From positions 1 through 24,386 of the forward strand of contig JAOAFH010000185.1 of NCBI GenBank assembly GCA_026416355.1: a stretch of 24,386 nucleotides of DNA, given 5' to 3'. Source of the DNA: Clostridiales bacterium. Its GTDB lineage: Bacteria; Bacillota; Clostridia; Clostridiales; Caloramatoraceae. The stretch's first letter is position 1. Each line of letters starts with the position of its first letter. The position numbers were made by a program, and so were the translations under genes. Below, piece after piece: positions 1 through 7,858 of this stretch. The notes under the pieces were generated by a model. The model ran no database searches, had not been told where the DNA came from, and saw only the letters and a program-made list of their open reading frames with translations.

Positions 1-19
1 AGATGTGTATAAGAGACAG
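1..19. other. Nextera transposase mosaic-end adapter (assembly artefact)
   Basis: The first 19 bases match the Tn5/Nextera mosaic end, AGATGTGTATAAGAGACAG, exactly. Genomic sequence begins at about base 20, in the middle of hypF. This is library-preparation sequence left on the contig end and should be trimmed. The match to the adapter is from memory of the published oligo, but it is exact over its full length. Confidence 0.97.
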
Positions 20-1547
20 ATCCTGTACCATCCCATGTTATCCCAATAACCTTTTCATCTAGGTCATTATCCGCCATACAAGAGGCCATGTGAGCATGAT
101 GGTGTTGAACAAAATAAACATCCTTTTCCTCTTTTTCTCCCCTTGTCTTTGCATAGTCAGTTGATAGATAATCTGGATGGTAATCACAAACAATTTTAGC
201 TGGAGTTATACCAAATATTTTTTCAAAATGCTCTATTTGTGATTTATAGTGCTGTAATGTTTCTATATTTTTCAAATCTCCTATATGTTGACTTAAAAAA
301 GCATAATTATCTTTTAAAAGTGTAAAAGATGCTTTTTGTTCTGCACCGCATGCTAATATATCCTGCGATTTAAAATTCATTTTAATTGGGAAAGGGGTAT
401 ACCCACGTGAACGTCTAATAAAATATTCATTGCCATCAATAACATATATTAGAGAATCATCACATCTTGTGTAAATATCTCTATTATGGAATAAAACAGT
501 ATCAGCGATTTCCTTTAATTGCTCAATAGCCTCTTCATTATCTTTAATTATTGGATTATCACTTAAATTAGCGCTAGTCATAACAAGTACATCAAGTTCA
601 TTTTCAAAAAGTAGATAATGAAGTGGTACATAAGGTAACATTATGCCTAGATAGTTATTGTCTGGTGAAATATAATCAAAATCACTGCTTTTCTTTTTTA
701 AAAGAACTATTGGTCTCCTATAACTATTTAAATGTTCTAGTTCAAATATATTGCAATCACAAAGTTGTTTAACCGTATCTATGTCCTTGCACATTAATGC
801 AAATGGTTTCTCTTCTCTATTTTTTCTCTTTCTAAGTTTTTCAACTGCATCTTTATTTCTTGCATTACATGCTAAATGGAAACCACCTATTCCCTTTATC
901 GCAACTATTTTACCATCTTTTAAATCTTTTTTAACATGAGTTAATATATCATGTGTTAAAATAGCTCCATAAGAGTTTCTATAAAATAAAGATGGTCCAC
1001 ATTTATAGCAACAATCAGGTTGTGCATGATATCTTCTATCTTCAATATCCTTATATTCATTTTCGCAATCTTCACACATTTTAAATAACTTCATTGTTGT
1101 TTTGTCTCTATCGTATGGAACATCCTTTATGATTGTAAATCTTGGTCCACAATTAGTACAATTAATAAATGGAAATAAATATCTTCTGTCATTTATATCC
1201 ATCATTTCGTTTAAACAATCCTCACATATGGCTACATCTGGTGAAATCAATGTAAATCTTCCTGTGTCAGATGTGCTTTTAACAATTTTAAATTCAGTAT
1301 ATCCTTTTAATTCGTTATAAAATTGTTTATCTACCGACTCAATAACTGCTAATTTAGGTTTTTTTTGTTGCAAATCTTCAATAAATTTATATAAAATTTC
1401 CTCATTTCCCTCTACTTCAATTTCAACTCCATTGGCTGTATTTTTTACCCAACCTTTTAGATTGTAGTCCTGAACAAGCTTATGAATAAATGGTCTAAAT
1501 CCTACTCCTTGTACTATTCCATTAACTGCTAAAAATAATCTTTTCAC
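20..1547 (-). CDS. hypF: Carbamoyltransferase HypF, C-terminally truncated by the contig end
   Basis: HypF takes carbamoyl phosphate and ATP and transfers the carbamoyl group to the HypE C-terminal cysteine, the precursor of the cyanide ligands of [NiFe]-hydrogenase. About 509 of the usual ~750–770 residues are present. In order they show an acylphosphatase domain (VNGIVQGVGFRPF at 8–20; Arg18 and Asn36 are the expected catalytic pair), four zinc-finger CxxC pairs (108/111, 130/133, 158/161, 180/183), a YrdC-like domain (KGIGGFHLACNA region), and the start of the Kae1-like domain (VQHHHAH metal site, then GITWDGTG). The GTG at 1547 is preferred as the start: AGG lies 8 nt upstream of it but only 2 nt upstream of the ATG at 1553. 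The gene appears monocistronic at its 5' end, with its own promoter. No other hyp gene is visible because the contig stops here. Confidence 0.96.
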
Positions 1548-1592
1548 TTTCATCACCTAATTAATTAAATATTTAACAATACCACATGCTAT

Positions 1593-1621
1593 ACTATAAC
1601 AGATAAACTCTGTATTATCAA
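1593..1621 (-). promoter_or_regulatory. Predicted sigma-A promoter of hypF
   Basis: Reading leftward, TTGATA (1621–1616), a 17-nt spacer and TATAGT (1598–1593) give a near-consensus vegetative promoter about 45 nt upstream of the hypF start. The spacer holds a dyad, ACAGA–GTTTA–TCTGT (1599–1613), that could be an operator. No regulator is identified. Confidence 0.6.
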
Positions 1622-1789
1622 GCATTCTTGTCACCTATTGCAATATTTTTTTTCACCTGTTATTATTATAATATAAAAAATCATTTAATTCAAACAAATA
1701 AATTTATTAAATTCATCTATATGGGAAAAATAAAATATGATATAATAATGTATTGCAATAATAAATTACATAGAAAAGGGGTATTAATC

Positions 1790-2194
1790 ATGAGTTTTAG
1801 AGAAACATTAGCTAAAAAATATGCTGAAGCATACTTCAAAAAGTATGGCGACAGATTAACACAGATAAGTGGACATGTACTTAGTGTAAAAACAACTACT
1901 AAAACAATTTTATGGCTTTTTAATATATTAACAGTTGATATTGTTGTTAAACCTGAAAGAAGCAAAGCAGTTATCAAATGTAGATATAAAGTTAAAAAGT
2001 GGTTTAAGATGCCTTCATTTATAGAACTAAGACAAGGACATAGTGTTATAATCCAAGGTCTAAAAGGTAAAAAAGGCAAAGAAAATTCAGAAGTTATTCA
2101 AGTATTAAACGTAAGAAATCTAACAACTAAAATAGATCTAATTCCTGTTGATCAAAAAGTACAACGAGTACAACAAAAGCAATTTATAAAATAG
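1790..2194 (+). CDS. Conserved-looking small basic protein of unknown function
   Basis: A 134-residue protein starts at the ATG at 1790, 8 nt after an AAGGGG ribosome site. The longer upstream reading frame has no comparable site. The protein is strongly basic and has no signal peptide; a short hydrophobic stretch (ILWLFNILTVDIVV, roughly residues 40–53) looks more like buried beta strand than a membrane segment. The rest alternates short beta-like stretches (KAVIKCRYKVKKW, HSVIIQGLKGKKG, SEVIQVLNVRNL), which would suit an OB-like or other small beta-barrel fold. That is only an impression from the pattern, and I do not recognise the family. It is a single gene: a terminator follows at once and ldh has its own promoter. 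A TATAAT at 1741–1746 could be its −10, but no convincing −35 was found. Confidence 0.75.
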   Translation: MSFRETLAKKYAEAYFKKYGDRLTQISGHVLSVKTTTKTILWLFNILTVDIVVKPERSKAVIKCRYKVKKWFKMPSFIELRQGHSVIIQGLKGKKGKENSEVIQVLNVRNLTTKIDLIPVDQKVQRVQQKQFIK

Positions 2195-2221
2195 GCATAT
2201 GCTTTGGCATATGCTTTTTTT
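2193..2221 (+). terminator. Rho-independent terminator of the 1790 gene
   Basis: GCATATGC (2195–2202), a TTTG loop and GCATATGC (2207–2214) form a perfect 8-bp stem followed by a run of T. The stem can be extended by two further pairs into the stop codon of the preceding gene. It separates that gene from ldh. Confidence 0.88.
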
Positions 2222-2227
2222 ATATTG

Positions 2228-2256
2228 TTGACAAAATTTTAGCGTTGTGATACTCT
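2228..2256 (+). promoter_or_regulatory. Predicted promoter of ldh
   Basis: TTGACA (2228–2233, consensus −35), a 17-nt spacer and TACTCT with an upstream TG (extended −10) lie 39 nt before the ldh start. The sequence TTGTTGA overlapping the −35 recalls one half of the Rex operator (TTGTTAA-N4-TTAACAA), but the second half is not matched, so redox control by Rex is not claimed. Confidence 0.65.
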
Positions 2257-2294
2257 TTATTTAAAGAAAATTATTTTCCACTGGAGGCGATAAT

Positions 2295-3230
2295 ATGAAT
2301 AAAATATCTATCATAGGTTCAGGTTTTGTAGGGTCAACAACAGCTTTTACTGTTGCTATGAGTGGATTAGCTAAAGAAATAGTTCTTATTGATATAAACA
2401 AAGACAAAGCAGAAGGTGATGCATTAGATATTGGACATGGAGTTCCTTTAATGTCACCAACAAATATATATGCAGGAGATTTTAATGATGTTAAAAACTC
2501 TGAAATTATTGTTATTACTGCTGGAGCTGCTCAAAAACCTGGAGAAACTAGATTAGATTTAGTCAAGAAAAACGTTGCAATTTTTAAGGATATGATTCCT
2601 AAACTTGTAAGTGTAAATAAAGATGCAATTTATCTAATTGTCACAAATCCTGTTGACATATTAACTTATGTAACTTTAAAAGTTTCCGGCTTGCCAAAAC
2701 ATAAAGTTATTGGTTCAGGGACAGTTCTTGATAGTTCAAGATTTAGATATTTATTAAGTTCACACTATGGTGTTGACCCAAGAAATGTGCATGGATATAT
2801 AATAGGAGAACATGGTGATTCAGAAATTGCTGCTTGGAGTTTAACTAATGTTGCTGGCGCTCCAATTGACCACTTCTGTGAGATCTGTGAACACCCATGC
2901 GATGGTAAGTTTAAAGAAGACATTGTTAATGAAGTAAGAAATTCAGCTTATAATATAATAAATAAAAAAGGTGCAACTTATTATGCGGTTGCAGTAGCTG
3001 TAAAAAGAATTATTGAGTGTATCGCAAGAGATGAAAAAAGTATTCTAACTGTATCCTCAGTTTTAGACGGTCAATATGGTGTAAAAAATGTATCCCTAAG
3101 TGTTCCTACAATAGTTGGAAGTAATGGTATTGAAAAAATTCTTGAGCTACCTTTGTCAGAAGAAGAAACAAGAAAATTTAATGAGTCTGCTAAAATCATG
3201 AGGGAAATATTAAATGATGTTGGAATGTAA
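2295..3230 (+). CDS. ldh: L-lactate dehydrogenase
   Basis: This cytosolic tetrameric NAD-dependent enzyme reduces pyruvate to L-lactate and so recycles NADH in fermentation. The 311-residue protein has the usual length. It shows the Rossmann motif GSGFVG (8–13), Asp33 for the NAD ribose, and the coenzyme loop AQKPGETR (79–86). Gln80 in this loop marks lactate rather than malate specificity, and Arg86 is the mobile-loop arginine. The catalytic Asp146, Arg149 and His173 (GEHGDSE) are all present. A small cysteine cluster (Cys195, Cys198, Cys202) lies in the loop after the active-site histidine; I recall similar Cys-rich loops in clostridial LDHs. GGAGG lies 7 nt before the ATG. The gene is monocistronic, between its own promoter and a strong bidirectional hairpin. 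Confidence 0.97.
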   Translation: MNKISIIGSGFVGSTTAFTVAMSGLAKEIVLIDINKDKAEGDALDIGHGVPLMSPTNIYAGDFNDVKNSEIIVITAGAAQKPGETRLDLVKKNVAIFKDMIPKLVSVNKDAIYLIVTNPVDILTYVTLKVSGLPKHKVIGSGTVLDSSRFRYLLSSHYGVDPRNVHGYIIGEHGDSEIAAWSLTNVAGAPIDHFCEICEHPCDGKFKEDIVNEVRNSAYNIINKKGATYYAVAVAVKRIIECIARDEKSILTVSSVLDGQYGVKNVSLSVPTIVGSNGIEKILELPLSEEETRKFNESAKIMREILNDVGM

Positions 3231-3261
3231 AAACACAACAATATTTTAATTTATTAAAAAA

Positions 3262-3316
3262 GAGCTATTGAACAATCGCTTTATACTTCATAATTGTTCA
3301 ATAGCTCGCTTTTTAA
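3262..3316. terminator. Bidirectional terminator hairpin between ldh and the ATPase; related to the 21281 element
   Basis: GAGCTATTGAACAAT (3262–3276) and its exact complement (3293–3307) form a 15-bp stem with a 16-nt loop. On the + strand GCTTTTT follows the stem; on the − strand TTTTTT follows at once. It can therefore end both ldh and the convergent ATPase gene. Its arms and right flank (ATACTTCATAATTGTTCAAT, then GCTC and AAATATA) closely match the arms of the inverted-repeat element at 21281–21579, which suggests a deleted or minimal copy. Confidence 0.85.
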
Positions 3317-3383
3317 ATATACCTAAGCTTAATACAACTATTCAATAATTTATTAGTTTAGTTGATACACCTTTCATTTATTT

Positions 3384-6020
3384 TTATTTAAATGTTTTAG
3401 ATGGTTTTCCTTTATAATTTATTAAACTTGATATTAGTGAAATCAATCCTGAACATACAATTACAATAATCCAATGATTATAATTAAGTGGTTTTGTACT
3501 AAAAATTTTATGGAATACAGGCATATATATTACAGCTAAGAGCATTATTAATGATGATAATACAGCCCATACAAGATACATATTACTAAATAAGCCTAAA
3601 TTAAATACAGACTGTTTTTCACTTCTACATTCAAACACATGGAACAACTGCGACATAATAAGAGTACTTAGTGCAATCGTTCTTGATAAACTAATATCCG
3701 AATTAAACTTTACTAAACTATATACAAAAGAGATTACTGTACATAGACCAATTAAAGTTCCTCTATTAATAATCTTAAGCCACAACCCATCAGAAAAAAT
3801 ACTTTCTTTTCTGTCTCTTGGCCTACGCATCATTATATCATTTTCACCTTTTTCCATACTTAAAGCCATCGCAGGTAAACCATCAGTTGCTAGGTTTACC
3901 AATAAAATCTGTATAGGAAGAAGTGGTATAGGTAACTTTAATAAACTTGCCAAGAACATTGTTAGAACTTCACCTATATTACATGATAATAAATATCTTA
4001 TAAATTTTCTTATATTATCATATATAGCTCTACCTTCCTTTACAGCCTCAACAATAGTCGAAAAATTATCATCCATCAAAATCATTACCGCAGCTTCTTT
4101 TGTAACATCTGTTCCTTGAATTCCCATTGCTACACCAATATCTGCTTCTTTAACAGCAGGTGCATCATTTACTCCATCACCAGTCATGGCTACTATGTAA
4201 CCTTTTCTTTTATAAGCCTTAACTATTCGATACTTGTGTTCAGGATTAACTCTTGCAAATACTGATATCCTATCAATAACACTGTCAAGTTTTTTGTCAT
4301 CATAACCATCTAGGTCTTTGCCTGTTACTACTAAACTATGTTCATTTAATATCTTCAATTCTCTTGCAATTGCTTCAGCAGTTAGCTTGTGATCTCCTGT
4401 AATCATAACAGGTTTAATTCCTGCCATCCTACATTCAATAACAGACTTTAAAACCTCTTTTCTTGGAGGATCAATCATTCCAACAAGCCCTATAAAGATT
4501 AAATTATCTTCTTTTGAATTTAATCCATCTATCTTTTTATAAGCAAAAGCTATTACCCTAAGTGCTTCTTTTGCCATTTTGTTGTTGAAATCAGTAATTT
4601 TATTTTTTGCATAGTTATCTAACTTTATAAGTTTATTATCTATTTCTATATAATCACATAAATTAATTAAACTTTCTATTGCACCTTTTGTGTACATTAT
4701 TTTTTCTGAACCTTTATTTACAATAACTGACATCATCTTTCTATCTGAATCAAATGGTAACTCTTTTATTCTCTTATATCTATTCCTAATTTCTTCTGTA
4801 TTATATTTTGCTTTTTCAGCCATCACTATCAATGATATTTCAGTCGGATCACCTGAAAAATTAATTCTATTTTTTTCTTTTTTATAAAACGAATTATTGC
4901 AAAGAATTGCTGCTTCAAAGAGCTTTATTGTAGTATTATCATGTAAAGCTTTTTCATCTTTTTTATTACCATTTATTAAAAAGTCGCCAACAAATTCATA
5001 ACCAGTACCAGTTACATCTATTTCTTTATTGTTTACAACAATTTTTTTAACTGTCATTTTATTTTGAGTTAAAGTACCAGTTTTATCTGAACATATAACA
5101 TTTGTGCAACCTAATGTTTCAACTGCAGGCAATCTCTTAACAAGTGCATTTTTCTTAATCATTCTTTGTACACCCAAAGCTAAAGAAACAGTTACTATAG
5201 CAGGAAGTCCTTCAGGTATTGCCGCCACAGCTAAACTTACACCTACTAAAAACATGTCATAGATGTTTTCTCCCCTTAATACTCCAGTAACTGTAACAAT
5301 ACCACAAACAACAAGGCAACCATATACTAAATATTCCCCAAGCTTATCTAGTCTTTCTTGCAAAGGAGTTCTAAATTCATCTATTGATGATAGCATATGT
5401 GCAATTCTGCCCATTTCAGTATCCATACCTGTTGCAATTACCAATGCCTTACCCTTACCATTAGTTACACATGTGCCCATAAAAACAGTATTATCTTTTT
5501 TTCTTTTATGTATCTCATTTACTGCTTTTTTATCAACACCCATTGATTCACCTGTTAAAATTGATTCATCACATTTTAATGACTCTGCTTCTATAATGAC
5601 TGCATCTGCAGGTATTCTATCTCCTGACTCAAATAGAATAATATCACCAAAAACTATTTCACTTGCATTTACAACAACGTTTTTTCCATCACGTATAACT
5701 TTTGCATGAGGTGCTGATAATTGTTTCAAAGCCTCTAATGACTTCTCTGTTCTATATTCTTGTATAAAACCAAGTATTGCATCTAATAATATAATTGCTA
5801 TTATTGTTATTGCATCTGCCTTGTCCCCCATTATTCCAGAAATGACTGTTGCAGCAATCAAAACCCACACAATAAAATCATTGAACTGCTCTAAAAAAAT
5901 TTTTACCTTTGATTTCTTCTTTCCACTTTTAATCTCATTATAACCGTATTTTTTTAACCTTTGCATTGCTTCATTTGTACTTAACCCTAATGTATTAATT
6001 TTTTCATTTTTATATTCCAT
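3384..6020 (-). CDS. P-type calcium-transporting ATPase (P2A, SERCA-like)
   Basis: This integral membrane pump of 878 residues is the normal length for bacterial P2A ATPases and probably exports Ca2+ using ATP. Seen in order are the actuator motif TGES (156–159), the M4 motif PEGLP (269–273), the phosphorylation site DKTGTLT with Asp312, the nucleotide-domain KGA motif, TGDH, and the hinge GDGVNDAP. M5 carries NIGE and M6 carries NLATDG. These supply the Asn, Glu, Thr and Asp residues that form both SERCA calcium sites, so Ca2+ is favoured over H+ or heavy metals. A Glu in the predicted M8 (HVFECRSE) could be the remaining ligand. The start follows a GGGGGG ribosome site. The gene is alone on this strand, divergent from the pyrophosphatase gene. 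A 17-bp perfect dyad lies just upstream of the ribosome site. Confidence 0.93.
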   Translation of the reverse strand: MEYKNEKINTLGLSTNEAMQRLKKYGYNEIKSGKKKSKVKIFLEQFNDFIVWVLIAATVISGIMGDKADAITIIAIILLDAILGFIQEYRTEKSLEALKQLSAPHAKVIRDGKNVVVNASEIVFGDIILFESGDRIPADAVIIEAESLKCDESILTGESMGVDKKAVNEIHKRKKDNTVFMGTCVTNGKGKALVIATGMDTEMGRIAHMLSSIDEFRTPLQERLDKLGEYLVYGCLVVCGIVTVTGVLRGENIYDMFLVGVSLAVAAIPEGLPAIVTVSLALGVQRMIKKNALVKRLPAVETLGCTNVICSDKTGTLTQNKMTVKKIVVNNKEIDVTGTGYEFVGDFLINGNKKDEKALHDNTTIKLFEAAILCNNSFYKKEKNRINFSGDPTEISLIVMAEKAKYNTEEIRNRYKRIKELPFDSDRKMMSVIVNKGSEKIMYTKGAIESLINLCDYIEIDNKLIKLDNYAKNKITDFNNKMAKEALRVIAFAYKKIDGLNSKEDNLIFIGLVGMIDPPRKEVLKSVIECRMAGIKPVMITGDHKLTAEAIARELKILNEHSLVVTGKDLDGYDDKKLDSVIDRISVFARVNPEHKYRIVKAYKRKGYIVAMTGDGVNDAPAVKEADIGVAMGIQGTDVTKEAAVMILMDDNFSTIVEAVKEGRAIYDNIRKFIRYLLSCNIGEVLTMFLASLLKLPIPLLPIQILLVNLATDGLPAMALSMEKGENDIMMRRPRDRKESIFSDGLWLKIINRGTLIGLCTVISFVYSLVKFNSDISLSRTIALSTLIMSQLFHVFECRSEKQSVFNLGLFSNMYLVWAVLSSLIMLLAVIYMPVFHKIFSTKPLNYNHWIIVIVCSGLISLISSLINYKGKPSKTFK

Positions 6021-6034
6021 TTGTATCCCCCCAA

Positions 6035-6051
6035 ATATTATCTGATAATAT
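6035..6051. promoter_or_regulatory. Perfect 17-bp dyad upstream of the Ca2+ ATPase
   Basis: ATATTATC-T-GATAATAT is an 8-bp perfect inverted repeat around one base, a few bases upstream of the GGGGGG ribosome site of the ATPase gene. This is a likely position for an operator. The region is very AT-rich, so chance is possible. Confidence 0.35.
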
Positions 6052-6131
6052 ATATATTTTAATCTTCTTAATACTATAACCCTTATTGATTTTTCTATAT
6101 ATTTTTAATTTTCTTTAATTTGTGTTTTGTA

Positions 6132-6161
6132 TTTACTATTTGGTACTATTTAGTTTATAAT
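6132..6161 (+). promoter_or_regulatory. Predicted promoter of the CBS-pyrophosphatase gene
   Basis: TTTACT (6132–6137), an 18-nt spacer and a consensus TATAAT (6156–6161) lie 33 nt upstream of the TTG start. The −10 is convincing and the −35 is modest. Confidence 0.5.
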
Positions 6162-6194
6162 TATAAAATGTAATTTTCTATGGAGGTGAATTAA

Positions 6195-7829
6195 TTGAAG
6201 GATATTATATATGTAACAGGACATAAAAACCCAGATTCAGACTCTATTTGTTCAGCTATTGCTTATGCAGAACTTAAAAGAAAACTTGGTTATAATGCTG
6301 AACCAAAAAGATTAGGTGAATTAAACAGAGAAACAGAGTTTATACTTAACTATTTTAATGTGCCAGTACCTGAATATCTTCCAACTGTTAAACCTCAAGT
6401 TGAAGATTTAAGTATGGACAAAATTGTACCTGTATCAAAGGATATTTCTATTAAAACTGCATGGTCATTGATGAAAAAAAATAATATTAAGTCATTACCT
6501 GTTGTGGATGATCATGAAAAGCTAATAGGTGTTGTAACATTATCAGATATTACTAATAATTATATGGATACATTAGAAAGCAACGTTTTAGCGGCAAGTA
6601 AAACTCCATTAATGAACATAGTAGAAACATTAAATGCTGTTGTTTTAACTGGAAATCATGAGATTTTCAATACAAGTGGTAAAGTAGTTGTTGCAGCTAT
6701 GGCTCCTGAACAAATGAAGCCTTTTGTTGACAAAGGAGATATTGTAATTGTTGGCAACAGAAGTGATAATCAAAAGGTTGCAATTGAAAGTGGTGCAAAC
6801 TTAATCATAGTTACAGGTGGCTGTGAAGTTGAAGACTCAGTTGTTAAATTAGCAGAAAAAAATAAATGTATAGTAATGGTAACACCTAACGATACATTTA
6901 CTACTTCTAGATTAATTAATCAAAGTATACCAGTTAAATATGTAATGACTAAGGAAAATATAGTTAGCTTTAATCTAGATGATTTTGTTGATGAAGTTAA
7001 AGATAAGATGCTTCAATCAAGATTTAGAAGTTATCCTGTTGTAGATGACAACAATAAAATTGTTGGAACAATTTCTAGATATCACTTAATTTCTCAAAAG
7101 AAGAAAAAAGTTATTCTAATGGACCACAATGAAAAATCTCAATCTGTTCATGGAATAGACGAGGCTGAACTACTTGAAATAATTGACCATCATAGAATAG
7201 CAGACATTCAAACTGGAAAGCCAATCTACTTTAGAAATGAAACAGTAGGTAGTACTTCAACAATAGTTGCAAACATCTATTTTGAGAATGGTATTAGACC
7301 ATCAAAGCAAATTGCTGGAATACTATGTGCAGCAATTTTATCAGATACATTAAAATTTAAATCACCAACATGTACATATGTTGATAAAATGACTGCTGAA
7401 AAACTAGCAGAAATAGCTGGTATTGAAATAGATAAATTTGCTGATGAAATGTTCAAAGCCGGAACATCATTAAGTGGTAAGACACCAGAGGAAATATTCT
7501 ATCAAGACTTTAAAGAATTTACACTTGGCAACTATAAAATAGGGGTTGGTCAAGTAAATACTATGGATACTGATGCATTAAATGACATTAAGAAACCTCT
7601 AATCGAATTCATGGATAAACTTTGCAAATCAAAAAATTACAATTTAGTTGTACTTCTTTTAACTGATATAATAAAAGAAGGTTCAGAAGCACTATTTGTT
7701 GGCGAAGACAAAGAAATTTTAGCAAAGGCATTTAATGTAACTTTAGGAGAAAATTCTGTATATCTTCCTGGTGTTGTTTCAAGAAAGAAACAAGTTATCC
7801 CACCTTTATCGGCTGCAATAGAAGAATAA
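6195..7829 (+). CDS. ppaC: Manganese-dependent inorganic pyrophosphatase with CBS and DRTGG regulatory domains
   Basis: This family II (DHH) enzyme hydrolyses pyrophosphate to two phosphates in the cytosol. The 544 residues are split as in CBS-PPases: a DHH N-terminal part (GHKNPDSDS at 9–17, metal ligands His10, Asp14, Asp16), a CBS motif (about 75–125), a DRTGG-like insert (about 135–245), a second CBS motif (about 247–300), the DHH signature Asp331-His332-His333, and the C-terminal substrate motif SRKK (529–532). In characterised homologues the CBS pair binds adenine nucleotides (AMP/ADP inhibition or activation) and the DRTGG domain goes with Ap4A activation. Start: TTG at 6195, 6 nt after a perfect GGAGGTG; no ATG is placed as well. 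The weak TTG may limit expression. It is monocistronic and ends in a bidirectional terminator. Confidence 0.96.
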   Translation: MKDIIYVTGHKNPDSDSICSAIAYAELKRKLGYNAEPKRLGELNRETEFILNYFNVPVPEYLPTVKPQVEDLSMDKIVPVSKDISIKTAWSLMKKNNIKSLPVVDDHEKLIGVVTLSDITNNYMDTLESNVLAASKTPLMNIVETLNAVVLTGNHEIFNTSGKVVVAAMAPEQMKPFVDKGDIVIVGNRSDNQKVAIESGANLIIVTGGCEVEDSVVKLAEKNKCIVMVTPNDTFTTSRLINQSIPVKYVMTKENIVSFNLDDFVDEVKDKMLQSRFRSYPVVDDNNKIVGTISRYHLISQKKKKVILMDHNEKSQSVHGIDEAELLEIIDHHRIADIQTGKPIYFRNETVGSTSTIVANIYFENGIRPSKQIAGILCAAILSDTLKFKSPTCTYVDKMTAEKLAEIAGIEIDKFADEMFKAGTSLSGKTPEEIFYQDFKEFTLGNYKIGVGQVNTMDTDALNDIKKPLIEFMDKLCKSKNYNLVVLLLTDIIKEGSEALFVGEDKEILAKAFNVTLGENSVYLPGVVSRKKQVIPPLSAAIEE

Positions 7830-7830
7830 A

Positions 7831-7858
7831 AAATAAGGGCAAATGCCCTTATTTTTTT
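7831..7858. terminator. Bidirectional terminator between the pyrophosphatase gene and ispH
   Basis: AAATAAGGGC (7831–7840), an AAAT loop and GCCCTTATTT (7845–7854) form a 10-bp stem followed by T on both strands. It serves the + strand pyrophosphatase gene and the leftward operon. The last T bases overlap the ispH stop codon. Confidence 0.9.

Noticed and set aside
1628..1789. Longer N-terminus of the 1790 gene
   Set aside because: The extension translates AT-rich spacer, lacks a ribosome site and contains a possible TATAAT −10.
2226..2246. Possible Rex operator overlapping the ldh −35
   Set aside because: Only the first half (TTGTTGA) resembles the Rex consensus; the partner half is not present at the right spacing.
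2874..2904. Cysteine cluster in LDH as a novel metal site
   Set aside because: Similar Cys-rich loops are, as far as I recall, common in clostridial LDHs; no extra evidence of metal binding.
5263..5709. 148-codon open frame opposite the Ca2+ ATPase
   Set aside because: It is an antisense shadow of a strongly conserved gene; its Ser/Thr/Pro-rich composition is what the reverse of that coding sequence gives.
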